Shown here: positions 44,916 through 55,159 of the stretch, in pieces
How the letters are laid out: every line of letters starts with the position of its first letter
Numbering within the stretch: position 1 is the first letter of the stretch
Assembly: GCA_963713275.1 (NCBI GenBank)
Contig: CAVQLG010000023.1
Location: 1 to 64,000 of the forward strand
Direction: 5' to 3'
DNA length: 64,000 nucleotides
Source: CAIWHR01 sp963713275
Lineage (GTDB): Bacteria; Pseudomonadota; Gammaproteobacteria; Burkholderiales; Casimicrobiaceae
The notes under the pieces: generated by a model
Database searches by the model: none
What the model saw: only the letters and a program-made list of their open reading frames with translations
What the model was told of the DNA's origin: nothing
Translations under genes and position numbers: made by a program

Positions 44916-45455
44916 TCAGAGCTCCGACGGGGAGCGGGTCGGACGCTGGGGCCATTGCAGGACCACCGAGATCACGGGCCACAGCAGGGCCCCCACCAGC
45001 GGCGCCACGGCGTAGGTCCAGCGCGGCAGGGGCGCCCCGCCGACCACGCGCACGAGCAGCACCAGGGCGGCGCAGAGCACGAGCAGCACCGCGACCTGCG
45101 CCGCCTGCTGCCACAGCGGAAAACGCAGCACCCGGCGCCGGAAGTACTCGGCGGCGTACGCGAGCACCGCGTAGGCGAGCGCGTGCTGGCCGAGCAGCGT
45201 CGCGTCGCCCACGTCCATCAGCAGGCCGACGAACCACGCCACCCCCACACCGACGTAGCGCGGCTCCTTGATGCACCAGTAGAGCAGCAGCAGCGCGAGG
45301 AAGTCAGGACGCAGCGCGAGCGTCGCGCCCTCGAGGGGGAGCAGGTTGGCGTACAGGCCGAGCGCCAGCGTGAGGGCGACGAACCACGGCCGGGCGGGGC
45401 GCAGAATCTCCTCCGGCTGCGCCGGATAGAGCGGGGGCACGCGCGGCAGCGCCAT
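44916..45455 (-). CDS. mreD: MreD rod-shape membrane protein
   Basis: A 179-residue inner-membrane protein with about five helices (FVALTLALGLYANLLPLEGA, FLALLLLYWCIKEPRYVGVG, LAYAVLAYAAEYFRRRVLRF, VAVLLVLCAALVLLVRVVGG, LLWPVISVVLQWPQR). It belongs to the elongasome with MreB, MreC, RodA and PBP2; no enzymatic activity is known. Its start touches the mreC stop (45455), indicating translational coupling. The motif WFVGLLMDVGDATLLGQHAL is characteristic of MreD. Intact. Confidence 0.95.
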   Translation of the reverse strand: MALPRVPPLYPAQPEEILRPARPWFVALTLALGLYANLLPLEGATLALRPDFLALLLLYWCIKEPRYVGVGVAWFVGLLMDVGDATLLGQHALAYAVLAYAAEYFRRRVLRFPLWQQAAQVAVLLVLCAALVLLVRVVGGAPLPRWTYAVAPLVGALLWPVISVVLQWPQRPTRSPSEL

Positions 45456-46375
45456 TACGGCCGCCTCGCCTTGCCGCTGCCCGGCTTGCGCGCCGCCTCC
45501 GCCTCGGCGGGTTCCTCCGGGCGCGGCGGCAGCGCCACCGGCACGGACAGCACGAGCAGATGACGGCTGCGATCGACACCCGCGAGCGGGCGGGCCGAGA
45601 TCCGCGCGAACACCTGGCCCGCGTCGCGTTCGAGCGCCACCACCCGCGCCACGGCAAGGCCCGGCGGATACGTGCCGTCGATGCCGGAGGTGACCAACGT
45701 GTCGCCGACCTCGACGTCGGCGTTGGGCGCCATGAAGCGCAGCTGCGGCAGGCGGCCGGTGCCAGCCCCGAAGAGCACCGAGCGCACTCCGCTGCGCTCG
45801 ACCTGGACCGGCACCGCATGATCCTTGTCGGTGATGAGCGTCACTTCTGCCAGGTGAGGGTGGACGCGCGTCACCTGGCCGACGACGCCGTCGGCGTCGA
45901 TCACCGCCGCGCCGAGCTGGACCGGCCCTTCGGAACCCCGGCCGACGAAGAGCTTCTGGCTGAAAGGATCGCGTCCGGCGAACAGCACTTCGACCACCGT
46001 GGCGTCGACGCCGTCGTCGCCCTGGATCCCGAGCAGGGCGCGCAGGCGGGCGTTCTCCAGCCGCTCGCTCGCAAGCCCCTGGGCGTTCGCGGCCTGGGCG
46101 GCGAGCTGCTGCCGCAGCTTCGCGTTTTCCTCGGCGAGCGCGTTCACGCTCGCGAAACTCGCGGCGATGCGCCCGAGCACCATGCCGGGAACCCGCGCCG
46201 CCTGCTGCAGGGGAAAGAGGGCGATGGCGGCGCCTTCGCGCAGGGTTTCGAGCGTGCGATAGCGCGTGTCGGCGAACAGCAGCGCCAGCGAGACCAGCCC
46301 GAAGAAGGCGAGCCGGGCGAGCGGCGACGGACCGCGATGGAAGAACGGCGGGGGTTCAGCCGGAAGATGTCCCAT
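45455..46375 (-). CDS. mreC: MreC rod-shape protein
   Basis: Periplasmic elongasome scaffold of 306 residues. One N-terminal membrane anchor (about 20-38, LARLAFFGLVSLALLFADTR) is followed by a coiled coil (about 70-110, NALAEENAKLRQQLAAQAAN) and the beta-domain with VLFAGRDPFSQKLFVGRGSE, GVVGQVTRVHPHLAEVTLIT and VTSGIDGTYPPGLAVARVVA, all typical MreC. The C-terminal 25 residues are basic and disordered. It is separated from mreB by 236 bases without a gene and overlaps mreD by one base. Confidence 0.95.
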   Translation of the reverse strand: MGHLPAEPPPFFHRGPSPLARLAFFGLVSLALLFADTRYRTLETLREGAAIALFPLQQAARVPGMVLGRIAASFASVNALAEENAKLRQQLAAQAANAQGLASERLENARLRALLGIQGDDGVDATVVEVLFAGRDPFSQKLFVGRGSEGPVQLGAAVIDADGVVGQVTRVHPHLAEVTLITDKDHAVPVQVERSGVRSVLFGAGTGRLPQLRFMAPNADVEVGDTLVTSGIDGTYPPGLAVARVVALERDAGQVFARISARPLAGVDRSRHLLVLSVPVALPPRPEEPAEAEAARKPGSGKARRP

Positions 46376-46611
46376 CGGAGACGCTCGTCGTCAGTCGCGG
46401 GCGGCGCCAGGAGCCGGTTGGACTTGGGGTTCGACGACCGCGCCGGTGGGTGGGCGGTTCGCAGGCCCCGATTCGTCGTCACGCCGCCCCGCCCTGCGCG
46501 CGGAAACCGCGGCCGTTTCGTCGTCGCCCGCCCATCCGGCTCGCAACGACGAGCTCGGTTCGACCGGCTCCTGGCATCCTCTTCCGCTCGCGACGAATTC
46601 CTCCTGGCCTC

Positions 46612-47655
46612 TCAGTCCGTGGTGAAGATCGTCTGCAGTTTCTCCATGTTCTCGAGCGCTCGCCCGCACCCGCGCACGACGCAGGTCAGCGGCTCGTCGG
46701 CGACGATCACTGGCAGGCCCGTTTCCTCCATCAGCAGGCGATCGACGTCGCGCAGCAGCGCGCCGCCGCCGGTCAGCACCATCCCGCGCTCGGCGATGTC
46801 GGCGCCGAGCTCGGGCGGCGTACGCTCCAGCGCGCTCTTCACCGCGGAAACGATGCTGTTGAGCGGATCCGTCAGCGCCTCGAGGATCTCGTTCGACGAC
46901 ACCGTGAAGCTGCGCGGGATGCCTTCGGCCAGGTTGCGCCCCTTGACTTCCATCTCCTTGACTTCCGAACCCGGAAACGCGGAGCCGATCGTCTTCTTGA
47001 TGACCTCGGCGGTGGTCTCGCCGATCAGCATCCCGTAGTTGCGCCGGATGTAATTGACGATCGCCTCGTCGAACTTGTCGCCGCCGACACGCACGGAGCC
47101 GGCGTAGACGATGCCTCCCAGCGAGATCACTCCGACTTCCGTCGTGCCGCCGCCGATGTCGACGACCATCGACCCGGTGGCATCGGAGACCGGGAGATCG
47201 GCGCCGATCGCCGCGGCCATCGGTTCCTCGATGAGATAGACCTTCGAGGCGCCGGCACCGAGCGCCGACTCGCGGATCGCGCGCCGCTCGACCTGCGTCG
47301 ACCCGCAGGGAACGCAGATGATGATGCGGGGACTGGGCGAGAACAGCCGGGAATCCAGCACTTTCTTGATGAACTGCTTCAACATCTGCTCGGTCACCGT
47401 GAAGTCGGCGATGACGCCGTCCTTCATCGGCCGGATCGCGGTGATGTTGCCGGGCGTGCGCCCAAGCATCTGCTTGGCGGCGAGACCGACTTCCTGGATC
47501 ACTCGTTTGCCGCTGGGCCCGCCCTCCTGGCGGATGGCGACTACCGACGGCTCGTCGAGCACGATGCCCTTGCCGCGCACGTAGATCAACGTGTTGGCGG
47601 TACCGAGGTCGATGGCGAGGTCGCTCGAGAAATAACCCTTGAGGTACTGAAACAT
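46612..47655 (-). CDS. mreB: MreB actin-like rod-shape determinant
   Basis: Cytoskeletal ATPase of 347 residues that directs lateral wall synthesis. The actin-fold motifs are present: phosphate 1 IDLGTANTLIYVRGKGIVLD, phosphate 2 MVVDIGGGTTEVGVISLGGI, and the adenosine motif GMVLTGGGALLRDVDRLL. The polymerising and membrane-binding regions (N-terminal MFQYLKGYFSSD amphipathic helix) are in place. The ATG at 47655 begins the whole minus-strand operon mreB-mreC-mreD-mrdA-rodA. The gene faces gatC across 184 bases, an arrangement usual in betaproteobacteria. The sequence is highly conserved and intact. Confidence 0.98.
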   Translation of the reverse strand: MFQYLKGYFSSDLAIDLGTANTLIYVRGKGIVLDEPSVVAIRQEGGPSGKRVIQEVGLAAKQMLGRTPGNITAIRPMKDGVIADFTVTEQMLKQFIKKVLDSRLFSPSPRIIICVPCGSTQVERRAIRESALGAGASKVYLIEEPMAAAIGADLPVSDATGSMVVDIGGGTTEVGVISLGGIVYAGSVRVGGDKFDEAIVNYIRRNYGMLIGETTAEVIKKTIGSAFPGSEVKEMEVKGRNLAEGIPRSFTVSSNEILEALTDPLNSIVSAVKSALERTPPELGADIAERGMVLTGGGALLRDVDRLLMEETGLPVIVADEPLTCVVRGCGRALENMEKLQTIFTTD

Positions 47656-47839
47656 GAAGACGTCAACCTGCGGAGTTGGGGGCGGCGGGCAAGCGGGCGA
47701 CCCCGGGGACGGAAGGAGCGTCGTCGCGGCGCGCCGGAGAGACCACGATGTGATAGTCTAACGTGTTTTTCTCCTGCGCTGCACCTGCTGCGCCCGGAAC
47801 CGGCCGCTGCTCGCGCGGGACTTCGCGGCCCGCGGCACC
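47656..47839. promoter_or_regulatory. divergent promoter region mreB / gatCAB
   Basis: Both operons must start here. Around 47743-47765, GTGATAGTCTAACGTG offers TAGTCT on the plus strand (as an extended -10 TGATAGTCT) and TTAGACTATC with TAGACT on the minus strand, so the two promoters could overlap. Good -35 boxes are not apparent on either strand. Confidence 0.35.
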
Positions 47840-48127
47840 ATGACCATCACCCGCTCCGAAGTCGAACGCATCGCCCACCTCGCGCGCCTCGAGATCGGTG
47901 CCGGCGAGGCGGATGCGGTGTGCGCCAAGCTCGACGCGATCTTCGGCCTGATCGACCAGCTCGACGCGGCCGACACCCGCGGCGTCGTGCCGATGGCGCA
48001 CGCCCAGGACCTCTCGCTGCCGCTGCGCGAGGACGTCGTGACCGAGACCGACCGCCACGCGCTGTTCCAGCGCGAGGCCCCGGCCGTCGAGGCAGGCTTG
48101 TATCTCGTCCCGAAGGTGATCGAGTAG
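47840..48127 (+). CDS. gatC: GatC subunit of Asp-tRNA(Asn)/Glu-tRNA(Gln) amidotransferase
   Basis: A 95-residue subunit that clamps GatA and GatB together in the GatCAB complex, which converts mischarged Asp-tRNA(Asn) (and Glu-tRNA(Gln)) to the correct amide form. It contains the typical VERIAHLARLEIGAGEADAV, the middle helix IFGLIDQLDAADTRGVVPMA and the C-terminal LPLREDVVTETDRHALF plus QREAPAVEAGLYLVPKVIE, the most conserved GatC motif. The ATG at 47840 follows a weak GCGGCACC leader. It begins the gatC-gatA-gatB operon. Intact, unlike the two genes that follow. Confidence 0.96.
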   Translation: MTITRSEVERIAHLARLEIGAGEADAVCAKLDAIFGLIDQLDAADTRGVVPMAHAQDLSLPLREDVVTETDRHALFQREAPAVEAGLYLVPKVIE

Positions 48128-48149
48128 CCGGGACCGCGCGCGCACGCCC

Positions 48150-49653
48150 GTGCCCGCGCTCCCCGCCGGCCCTGTTCCCACGCCCTTCTTTCCCGTGCTC
48201 ACCGCAACCCTCGCCGAAACCTCCGCCGCGCTGCACGCCGGTCGCATCTCCAGCGTCGAGCTCACGCGCGGCGTGCTCGACCGGATCGCCGAGCACGATC
48301 CTGCGCTCAACGCCTTCATCACCGTCGACGAAGAGGGCGCGCTGGCCGCCGCGAGGGCGGCCGATGCCGCGCTCGCGGCAGCGGACGGCCGGCGCGCTGA
48401 CCGGCGTGCCGATCGCCCACAAGGACGTGCTCATGACGGCGGGCCTGCGGACCACCTGCGGGTCGCGCATGCTGGCGCGCTTCACCGCGCCGTACGACGC
48501 GCACGTCGTCGCCGGACTCAAGGCTGCCGGCACGGTGCTGGTCGGGAAGACCAACATGGACGAGTTCGCGATGGGCTCGTCCAACGAAACCTCCTGGTTC
48601 GGCCCGGCGCGCAACCCCTGGCAGCGCGATCACGTGCCCGGCGGCAGCTCCGGAGGCTCGGCGGCGGCGGTCGCTGCCCGCCTCGTGCCCGGCGCCACCG
48701 GTACGGATACCGGCGGCTCGATCCGGCAGCCGGCTGCGTTCACCGGCGTGTGCGGAGTGAAGCCCACGTACGGAATCTGCTCGCGCTACGGCCTTGTCGC
48801 CTACGCGTCGAGCCTCGACCAGGCAGGCCCGTTCGCGCGCACGGCCGAGGATTGCGCGCTGCTCCTGAACGCGATGGCCGGGCACGACCCGCGCGACTCG
48901 ACGTCGATCGAGCGGCCGGTCGAGGACTACACCCGCGATCTCGCCCGCCCGCTCGCCGGCCTTCGCATCGGGCTGCCCGCCGAGTACTTCGGCGCCGGCG
49001 TCGAGGCCGAGGTGGGCGCGGCGATCGAGGCCGCCCTCGCCGTGCTGCGGCGGCTCGGCGCCACGACCGTCGACGTCGCGCTGCCCAACGCGCGACTGGC
49101 GGTGCCGGTCTACTACGTGCTCGCGCCGGCCGAGGCGTCGTCCAATCTGTCGCGCTTCGACGGCGTGCGCTACGGCCACCGTGCCGAGCGCTACGCCGAC
49201 CTCGCGGACATGTACCGCAAAACGCGCAGCGAGGGCTTCGGTGACGAGGTCAAGCGGCGAATCCTCATCGGCACCTACGTGCTGTCCCATGGTTACTACG
49301 ACGCGTACTACCTCAAAGCCCAGCGGGCGCGGCGACTCATTGCCGAGGATTTCCGCCGCGCCTATGCGGCGTGCGATCTGATCGTGGGGCCGACGGCACC
49401 GACCGCCGCGTTCCGGATCGGCGCCAAGTCGGACGACCCGGTCGAGATGTACCTGGGCGACATCTTCACCGTCGCCGCCAATCTCGCCGGCGCGCCGGCG
49501 ATGTCGATCCCCTGCGGCTTCACCGGCGCCGGCCTGCCGATCGGGCTGCAGCTGCAGGGGGACTACTTCTCCGAGGCGCGGCTCATCAACGTGGCGCACC
49601 AGTTCCAGCAGGCCACCGACTGGCACCTGCGGGCGCCGGCGCCGTTTGCCTGA
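48150..49653 (+). CDS. gatA: GatA amidase subunit, interrupted by one +1 frameshift
   Basis: Glutaminase subunit of GatCAB. Reading across frames gives about 500 residues. The N-terminal part (LAETSAALHAGRISSVELTR, HDPALNAFITVDEEGA) is in one frame. After about 48381-48398 the protein continues one base over with TGVPIAHKDVLMTAGLRTTC (catalytic Lys in AHKD), VPGGSSGGSAAAVAARLVPG and GTDTGGSIRQPAAFTGVCGV (the Ser-cisSer-Lys amidase triad). One surplus base in GGACGGCCGGCG explains it: removing a C restores ADGGALTGVPIAHKD. Because betaproteobacteria generally lack AsnRS and need GatCAB, a real knock-out is unlikely and a sequence error is suspected. Start could also be the GTG at 48195. Confidence 0.93.
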
Positions 49654-49669
49654 ACGCCGAGGCACGATC

Positions 49670-51119
49670 ATGAAGTGGGAAGTGGTCATCGGCATCGAGA
49701 CGCACGCGCAGCTCTCGACGGCGTCCAAGATCTTCTCCGGGGCGTCGACCGCGTTCGGCGCGGCGCCAAACACGCAGGCGGCCGCCGTCGACATCGCGCT
49801 GCCGGGCGTGCTTCCGGTCGCCAACCGCGGCGCGGTGGAGCGTGCGATCCGTTTCGGCCTCGCGGTGGGCGCGACGATCAACCGCCGCAGCGTGTTCGCC
49901 CGCAAGAACTACTTCTACCCCGATCTGCCCAAGGGCTACCAGATCAGCCAGTACGAGATCCCGGTGGTGCAGGGCGGCGAGCTGGTCATCGCCACGCCCC
50001 GGGGCGAGAAGACGATCCGGCTCACGCGCGCCCACCTCGAGGAGGACGCCGGCAAGAGTCTGCACGAGGACTTCCACGGCATGTCCGGGATCGACCTCAA
50101 CCGCGCCGGCACGCCGCTGCTCGAGATCGTGACCGAACCCGACCTGCGCAGCTCCGAAGACGCCGTCGCCTACGCCAAGGCCCTCCACGCGCTGGTGCAA
50201 TGGATCGGCATCTGTGACGGCAACATGCAGGAGGGCAGCTTCCGCTGCGACGCCAACGTCTCGGTCCGGCCGCTGGGCGAGACGCAGCTCGGAACCCGCT
50301 GCGAGATCAAGAACCTGAACAGCTTCCGGTTCATGCAGGCGGCGGTCGACTTCGAGGTCCAGCGGCAGATCGCGCTGATCGAGGACGGCGGCGCCGTGGT
50401 GCAGGAAACGCGGCTGTTCGACCCCGACCGCAACGAAACGCGGTCGATGCGCGGGAAGGAAGACGCGCAGGACTACCGCTATTTCCCGGACCCCGACCTG
50501 CCGCCGCTGGTCGTGGACGACGGCTGGATCGAGCGCGTGCGCGCGACGCTGCCGGAGCTGCCGCGGGCGATGCAGCAGCGCTTCGTGACCCAGTACGCGC
50601 TGCCGGAGGCGGATGCGCTGGCACTGACGGCATCGCGCGGCCTCGCCGCGTACTTCGAAGACGTGGCCCGCACCGTCAGCGGCGACACCGCCGGCGCCAA
50701 GCTCGCCGCCAACTGGGTCCAGGGGGAGCTCGCGGCGGCGCTCAACCGTGCCGAGATCGGCATCGAGCGCGTTCCGCTCCCGGCGGCGAAGCTCGCCGCG
50801 CTGCTGAGCGCGGATACAGGACCAGACGATCTCCGGCAAGATCGCCAAGGAGGTCTTCGACGCCGCGTGGGCGGGCGAGCACGGCGGCGACGCCGACGCG
50901 ATCATCGCCGCCCGGGGCTTGCGCCAGATCTCGGACGAGGGCGCGATCGAGCGGATCGTCGACGACGTGCTGGCGGCGAACGCGGCGACGGTCGCCGAGT
51001 TCCGCGCCGGCAAGGAAAAGGCCTTCAACGCGCTGGTGGGCCAGGCGATGAAGGCAACCAAGGGCAAGGCCAACCCCGCGCAGGTGAACGCGATTCTGCG
51101 GCGCCGGCTCGAGCGCTGA
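49670..51119 (+). CDS. gatB: GatB subunit, interrupted by one +1 frameshift
   Basis: tRNA-binding, kinase-like subunit of GatCAB, about 482 residues when the frame is corrected. The main frame carries WEVVIGIETHAQLSTASKIF, YFYPDLPKGYQISQYEIPVV, EEDAGKSLHEDF, GTPLLEIVTEPDLRSSEDAV and EIKNLNSFRFMQAAVDFEVQ, all signature GatB. At about 50801-50822 one extra base shifts the frame; the protein then resumes as QTISGKIAKEVFDAAWAGE and ends with the YqeY-like tail KATKGKANPAQVNAILRRRL. Dropping the A at 50807 restores LLARIQDQTISGK. Like gatA this gene is expected to be essential. The start ATG is 17 bases after the gatA stop. Confidence 0.93.
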
Positions 51120-51120
51120 G

Positions 51121-51262
51121 CACCCGTGAAGCAATCGTCGCGATCGCGACGGGACGCCAAGCGCCGGCGGAGGATCGACGCAACCTCGCAGGTCGATGCA
51201 CGCGCATGAGCAAGCGCGCTGCGGCGCAGACCGCCCGCGCAGCAGACGTGTTCACGGGCGCC
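51121..51262. repeat. dispersed ~140-bp repeat, copy 2
   Basis: Begins CGTGAAGCAATCGTCGCGAT just behind gatB and ends near CGCGCAGCAGACGTGTTCAC. The internal blocks AACCTCGCAGGTCGATGC and GCGCATGAGCAAGCGCGC match equivalents in copies 1 and 3. Like copy 1 it starts within a few bases of a stop codon. A partial copy of the start (GTGACGAAATCGTCGCAAGC) lies behind the esterase gene at 38102. Confidence 0.6.
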
Positions 51263-51283
51263 GAGGCCGCAGCCCCGAGCGGT

Positions 51284-51763
51284 TCAGAGCAGCAGCGCGG
51301 CGACGAAGACGCCGATCATCGCGAACACGATCGCGACCTTGGCGGCGGTGCCGAGCAGCCCGCCGATCCAGGTCGCGACGCCGACGCGGCCCGCGCGGCG
51401 AAGATCGCGCTGCGCGAGGTACTCGCCGACCGCGGCACCGACGAGCGGCATGAACAGCAGTCCCCACAGCCCGGTGAACACCCCGGCGAACGTTCCGAAC
51501 GCGGCGCCCAGCAGCGCCAGGCGCGAGGCACCGGCGCGCTGTGCGCCGAGCGCGGCAGCGACGAAATCCACCGCCCAGGCGAGGATCGTCAGCGCCGCCA
51601 GGATGCCGAGCGTCCACGCCGGGATGCGCGTGAAGTCGTCGATCCAGGCGGCGAGCGCAATGCCGCCGAAGACGAGCGCCGCGCCGGGAAGCGCCGGCAG
51701 CACGGTGCCGATCACGCCAACGCCAATCAGCACGAGGGCCAGGAGCCAGAGCACAGTGTCCAT
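51284..51763 (-). CDS. DUF456 family membrane protein
   Basis: A 159-residue inner-membrane protein of about five helices starting MDTVLWLLALVLIGVGVIGT. The motif VLPALPGAALVFGGIALAAW, the middle block LTILAWAVDFVAAALGAQRA and the glycine-rich FGTFAGVFTGLWGLLFMPLV plus GAAVGEYLAQRDLRRAGRVG match DUF456 throughout. The repeated G-x-x-x-G helices resemble glycine-zipper proteins. Function unknown. The start at 51763 is chosen because the frame upstream is Arg/Ala-rich and without a helix. It converges on the gatCAB end. Confidence 0.87.
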   Translation of the reverse strand: MDTVLWLLALVLIGVGVIGTVLPALPGAALVFGGIALAAWIDDFTRIPAWTLGILAALTILAWAVDFVAAALGAQRAGASRLALLGAAFGTFAGVFTGLWGLLFMPLVGAAVGEYLAQRDLRRAGRVGVATWIGGLLGTAAKVAIVFAMIGVFVAALLL

Positions 51764-51892
51764 GTCGATACCCAAGTGAAGTCCGCCACGTGCTGCCCGT
51801 GCGCCGGCGCGCGGACCCGCGGCCGCCGCCACGGCGCGCTCGCCGCGCGTTCGTCGCCACCCGGCCTGGCGTCGCTGCCGCGCGACACGCCG

Positions 51893-52222
51893 TCAGTTGC
51901 CGCGCACCGGGCGCAGCCCGAGCCGCTCGCGAACCTTGTTGACGATCTCGGTGACCAGCGTTGCCGTTTCCGCCGACCCCAGCCGCTGGACCGCCTGGGC
52001 TCGCACCGTATAGTGCATCATGAGGAGTGCGTGCAACTTCGCGAACGCGGCCTCGTTTCGATTGCCGCACGCGCTTGCGTCGTTGTGCAGGACGCGCTCG
52101 ATCACGCCAGGATCGAACAGGCGCACGTCGCAGACCGTGGCGAGCGCCGCGATCTCGTTGTCGATGTCGCTGAACTTCTTCGCCCACCACTCGTGGCGCA
52201 GGTCCCTGTTGGGCTCGGTCAT
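51893..52222 (-). CDS. conserved hypothetical protein
   Basis: A 109-residue soluble, mostly helical protein starting MTEPNRDLRHEWWAKKFSDI. Blocks such as DNEIAALATVCDVRLFDPGV, IERVLHNDASACGNRNEAAF and AKLHALLMMHYTVRAQAVQR are well-formed amphipathic helices. No enzyme motif or metal site is visible, and I do not recognise a characterised family, though I believe similar proteins occur in other betaproteobacteria. The ATG at 52222 has a good GAGGGG ribosome-binding site. It lies alone between DUF456 and ettA on the same strand. Confidence 0.7.
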   Translation of the reverse strand: MTEPNRDLRHEWWAKKFSDIDNEIAALATVCDVRLFDPGVIERVLHNDASACGNRNEAAFAKLHALLMMHYTVRAQAVQRLGSAETATLVTEIVNKVRERLGLRPVRGN

Positions 52223-52432
52223 CGTTCCCCTCCTGGGTGGGTGACCCGGGCGCCCGGATATCCTGAACTCAAGGAACACGCGGTCGAAGCTGCTGCGGAT
52301 TCAAGAGTACCCACCCGGTCCGGAGCGCTGACCGTGCCGAAGCAGGCACGGCGTGCCGTCAAGCTTGCGCGCTAAGGGGTGCGGGCGCAATCCTTGTCTT
52401 CGCAAGCGCCCGGCGCCACGCGACAACGACGG

Positions 52433-54097
<1,665 letters not shown>

Positions 54098-54193
54098 GGT
54101 CTCGCCTTCGTTGTCGCCGCAGAGGACCGCGATTATCGCAGCCGCGCCTGCCGGGCGGGCTTCCCGGCCGCCGGCCGTCGGGCCGCCGACGCT

Positions 54194-54991
54194 TCAGCGG
54201 GCGGGAGCCGGGGGCTTGGCCGGGGCCGGGGCCGGGGCCGGGGCCGGGGCCGGGGCCGGGGCCGGGGCCGGGGCCGTCGGCGCCGGCGAGCTCGCGGCCG
54301 AGGACGCCGCGGGGGTCGGCGCCGGCGAGGCGGGCGCGTCAAGGCCCGACAGCTCCCGCCAGCGCATGCGATCCCCCGCGTAGCGGGCGGCGGTCACGTC
54401 GCGTTCCGCGCGCTTTTGCACGATGAGTCGGGATTGCTTCGCGAGTTCGAGGTTGATGCCCTCGTACTCGCGTTCGAGCACCAAGGGCACCGGCTTGTCC
54501 CGGTAGCTTGCCCGCTGCGCCTCGACGTCGGCCTTGCGCCGCTGGAGTTGATCGCTGTATTGCGTGGCCGAATCGAGTACGGCGTCGATGGTCGCCAGCG
54601 CGCGCTGCCGCGAGAGCTCGATCTCGTGCTCGCTCGTATACGAGGCGAGCAGCGCGCGGTCGCGGCGCTCGGCCTCCTCCTGCTGCTTGGCGAGCGCGCG
54701 CCGGCGCTCCTCCTCGGCTTCCCGCGCCCGTCGTTGTTCCGGGGTCGGCGCCGGATCGGTCCGGCGCAGCGGGACACCTTCCTTGCTCAACTGCTGGCTG
54801 CCCCTGTTGACCGCCTCCGGCGGCATCTTGTCGCTGTAATGGACGACACCCTGATCATCGACCCACTTGTAGGTCGCGGCGCCGCCAACGCAGGGCCAGG
54901 CGAGAAGCCCGACCGCAAGCAGCGCGGCCGCGGCGCCCGGGCGCCGCGGCGCGCTGGGCGTCGACCGGACGCCGGCCACACGAGGTCTCAC
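54194..54991 (-). CDS. DUF4124-domain exported protein with (Ala-Pro)n tail
   Basis: About 265 residues (start uncertain). A hydrophobic stretch LLAVGLLAWPCVGGAA forms a signal peptide, then the DUF4124 domain ATYKWVDDQGVVHYSDKMPP, a long charged coiled coil (about 90-210, EQRRAREAEEERRRALAKQQ onward), and an Ala/Pro tail coded by a GGGGCC repeat. DUF4124 proteins are periplasmic or envelope-associated with unknown roles; the coiled coil suggests a structural function. The GTG at 54991 or 54979 are the most likely starts because the frame further upstream runs through a dispersed repeat. No clear ribosome-binding site is visible. Confidence 0.8.
   Translation of the reverse strand: MRPRVAGVRSTPSAPRRPGAAAALLAVGLLAWPCVGGAATYKWVDDQGVVHYSDKMPPEAVNRGSQQLSKEGVPLRRTDPAPTPEQRRAREAEEERRRALAKQQEEAERRDRALLASYTSEHEIELSRQRALATIDAVLDSATQYSDQLQRRKADVEAQRASYRDKPVPLVLEREYEGINLELAKQSRLIVQKRAERDVTAARYAGDRMRWRELSGLDAPASPAPTPAASSAASSPAPTAPAPAPAPAPAPAPAPAPAKPPAPAR
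54222..54275. repeat. nine perfect GGGGCC hexamers
   Basis: Nine consecutive GGGGCC units, preceded by GGCC. On the minus strand each pair of codons reads GCC CCG, giving the (Ala-Pro) tail of the DUF4124 protein. The unit length keeps the frame, so copy number can change without breaking the protein, and the G-runs could form a quadruplex in single strands. Confidence 0.95.
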
Positions 54992-55009
54992 GCCGCGTCC
55001 GGCCCGAGC

Positions 55010-55142
55010 GGCCGTGGGGGATTCGCCGCGAGCGGCCGGGGTACGTCGCGCGAACGAAGCCGCCGGCGAGACATCCCCGGCCGACAAGCGCAGCGGGATG
55101 GAGCAACGCAGCCATCGGTCCGCGCAGCAGACGTGTTCACCA
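55010..55142. repeat. dispersed ~140-bp repeat, copy 3
   Basis: Contains GATTCGCCGCGAGCGGCCGG, GCCGACAAGCGCAGCGGG, ATGGAGCAACGCAGCC and ends CGCGCAGCAGACGTGTTCAC, the same end as copy 2. It lies between the DUF4124 gene and the end of pyrE. More diverged in its first half than copies 1 and 2. Confidence 0.5.
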
Positions 55143-55159
55143 ACTTCGAGCCCTCCGCT

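Noticed and set aside
50801..50822. Programmed +1 frameshift in gatB
   Set aside because: CTGCTGAGC contains a TGA in the new frame but lacks an internal Shine-Dalgarno or slippery codon as in prfB, and gatA has an unrelated break of the same sense.
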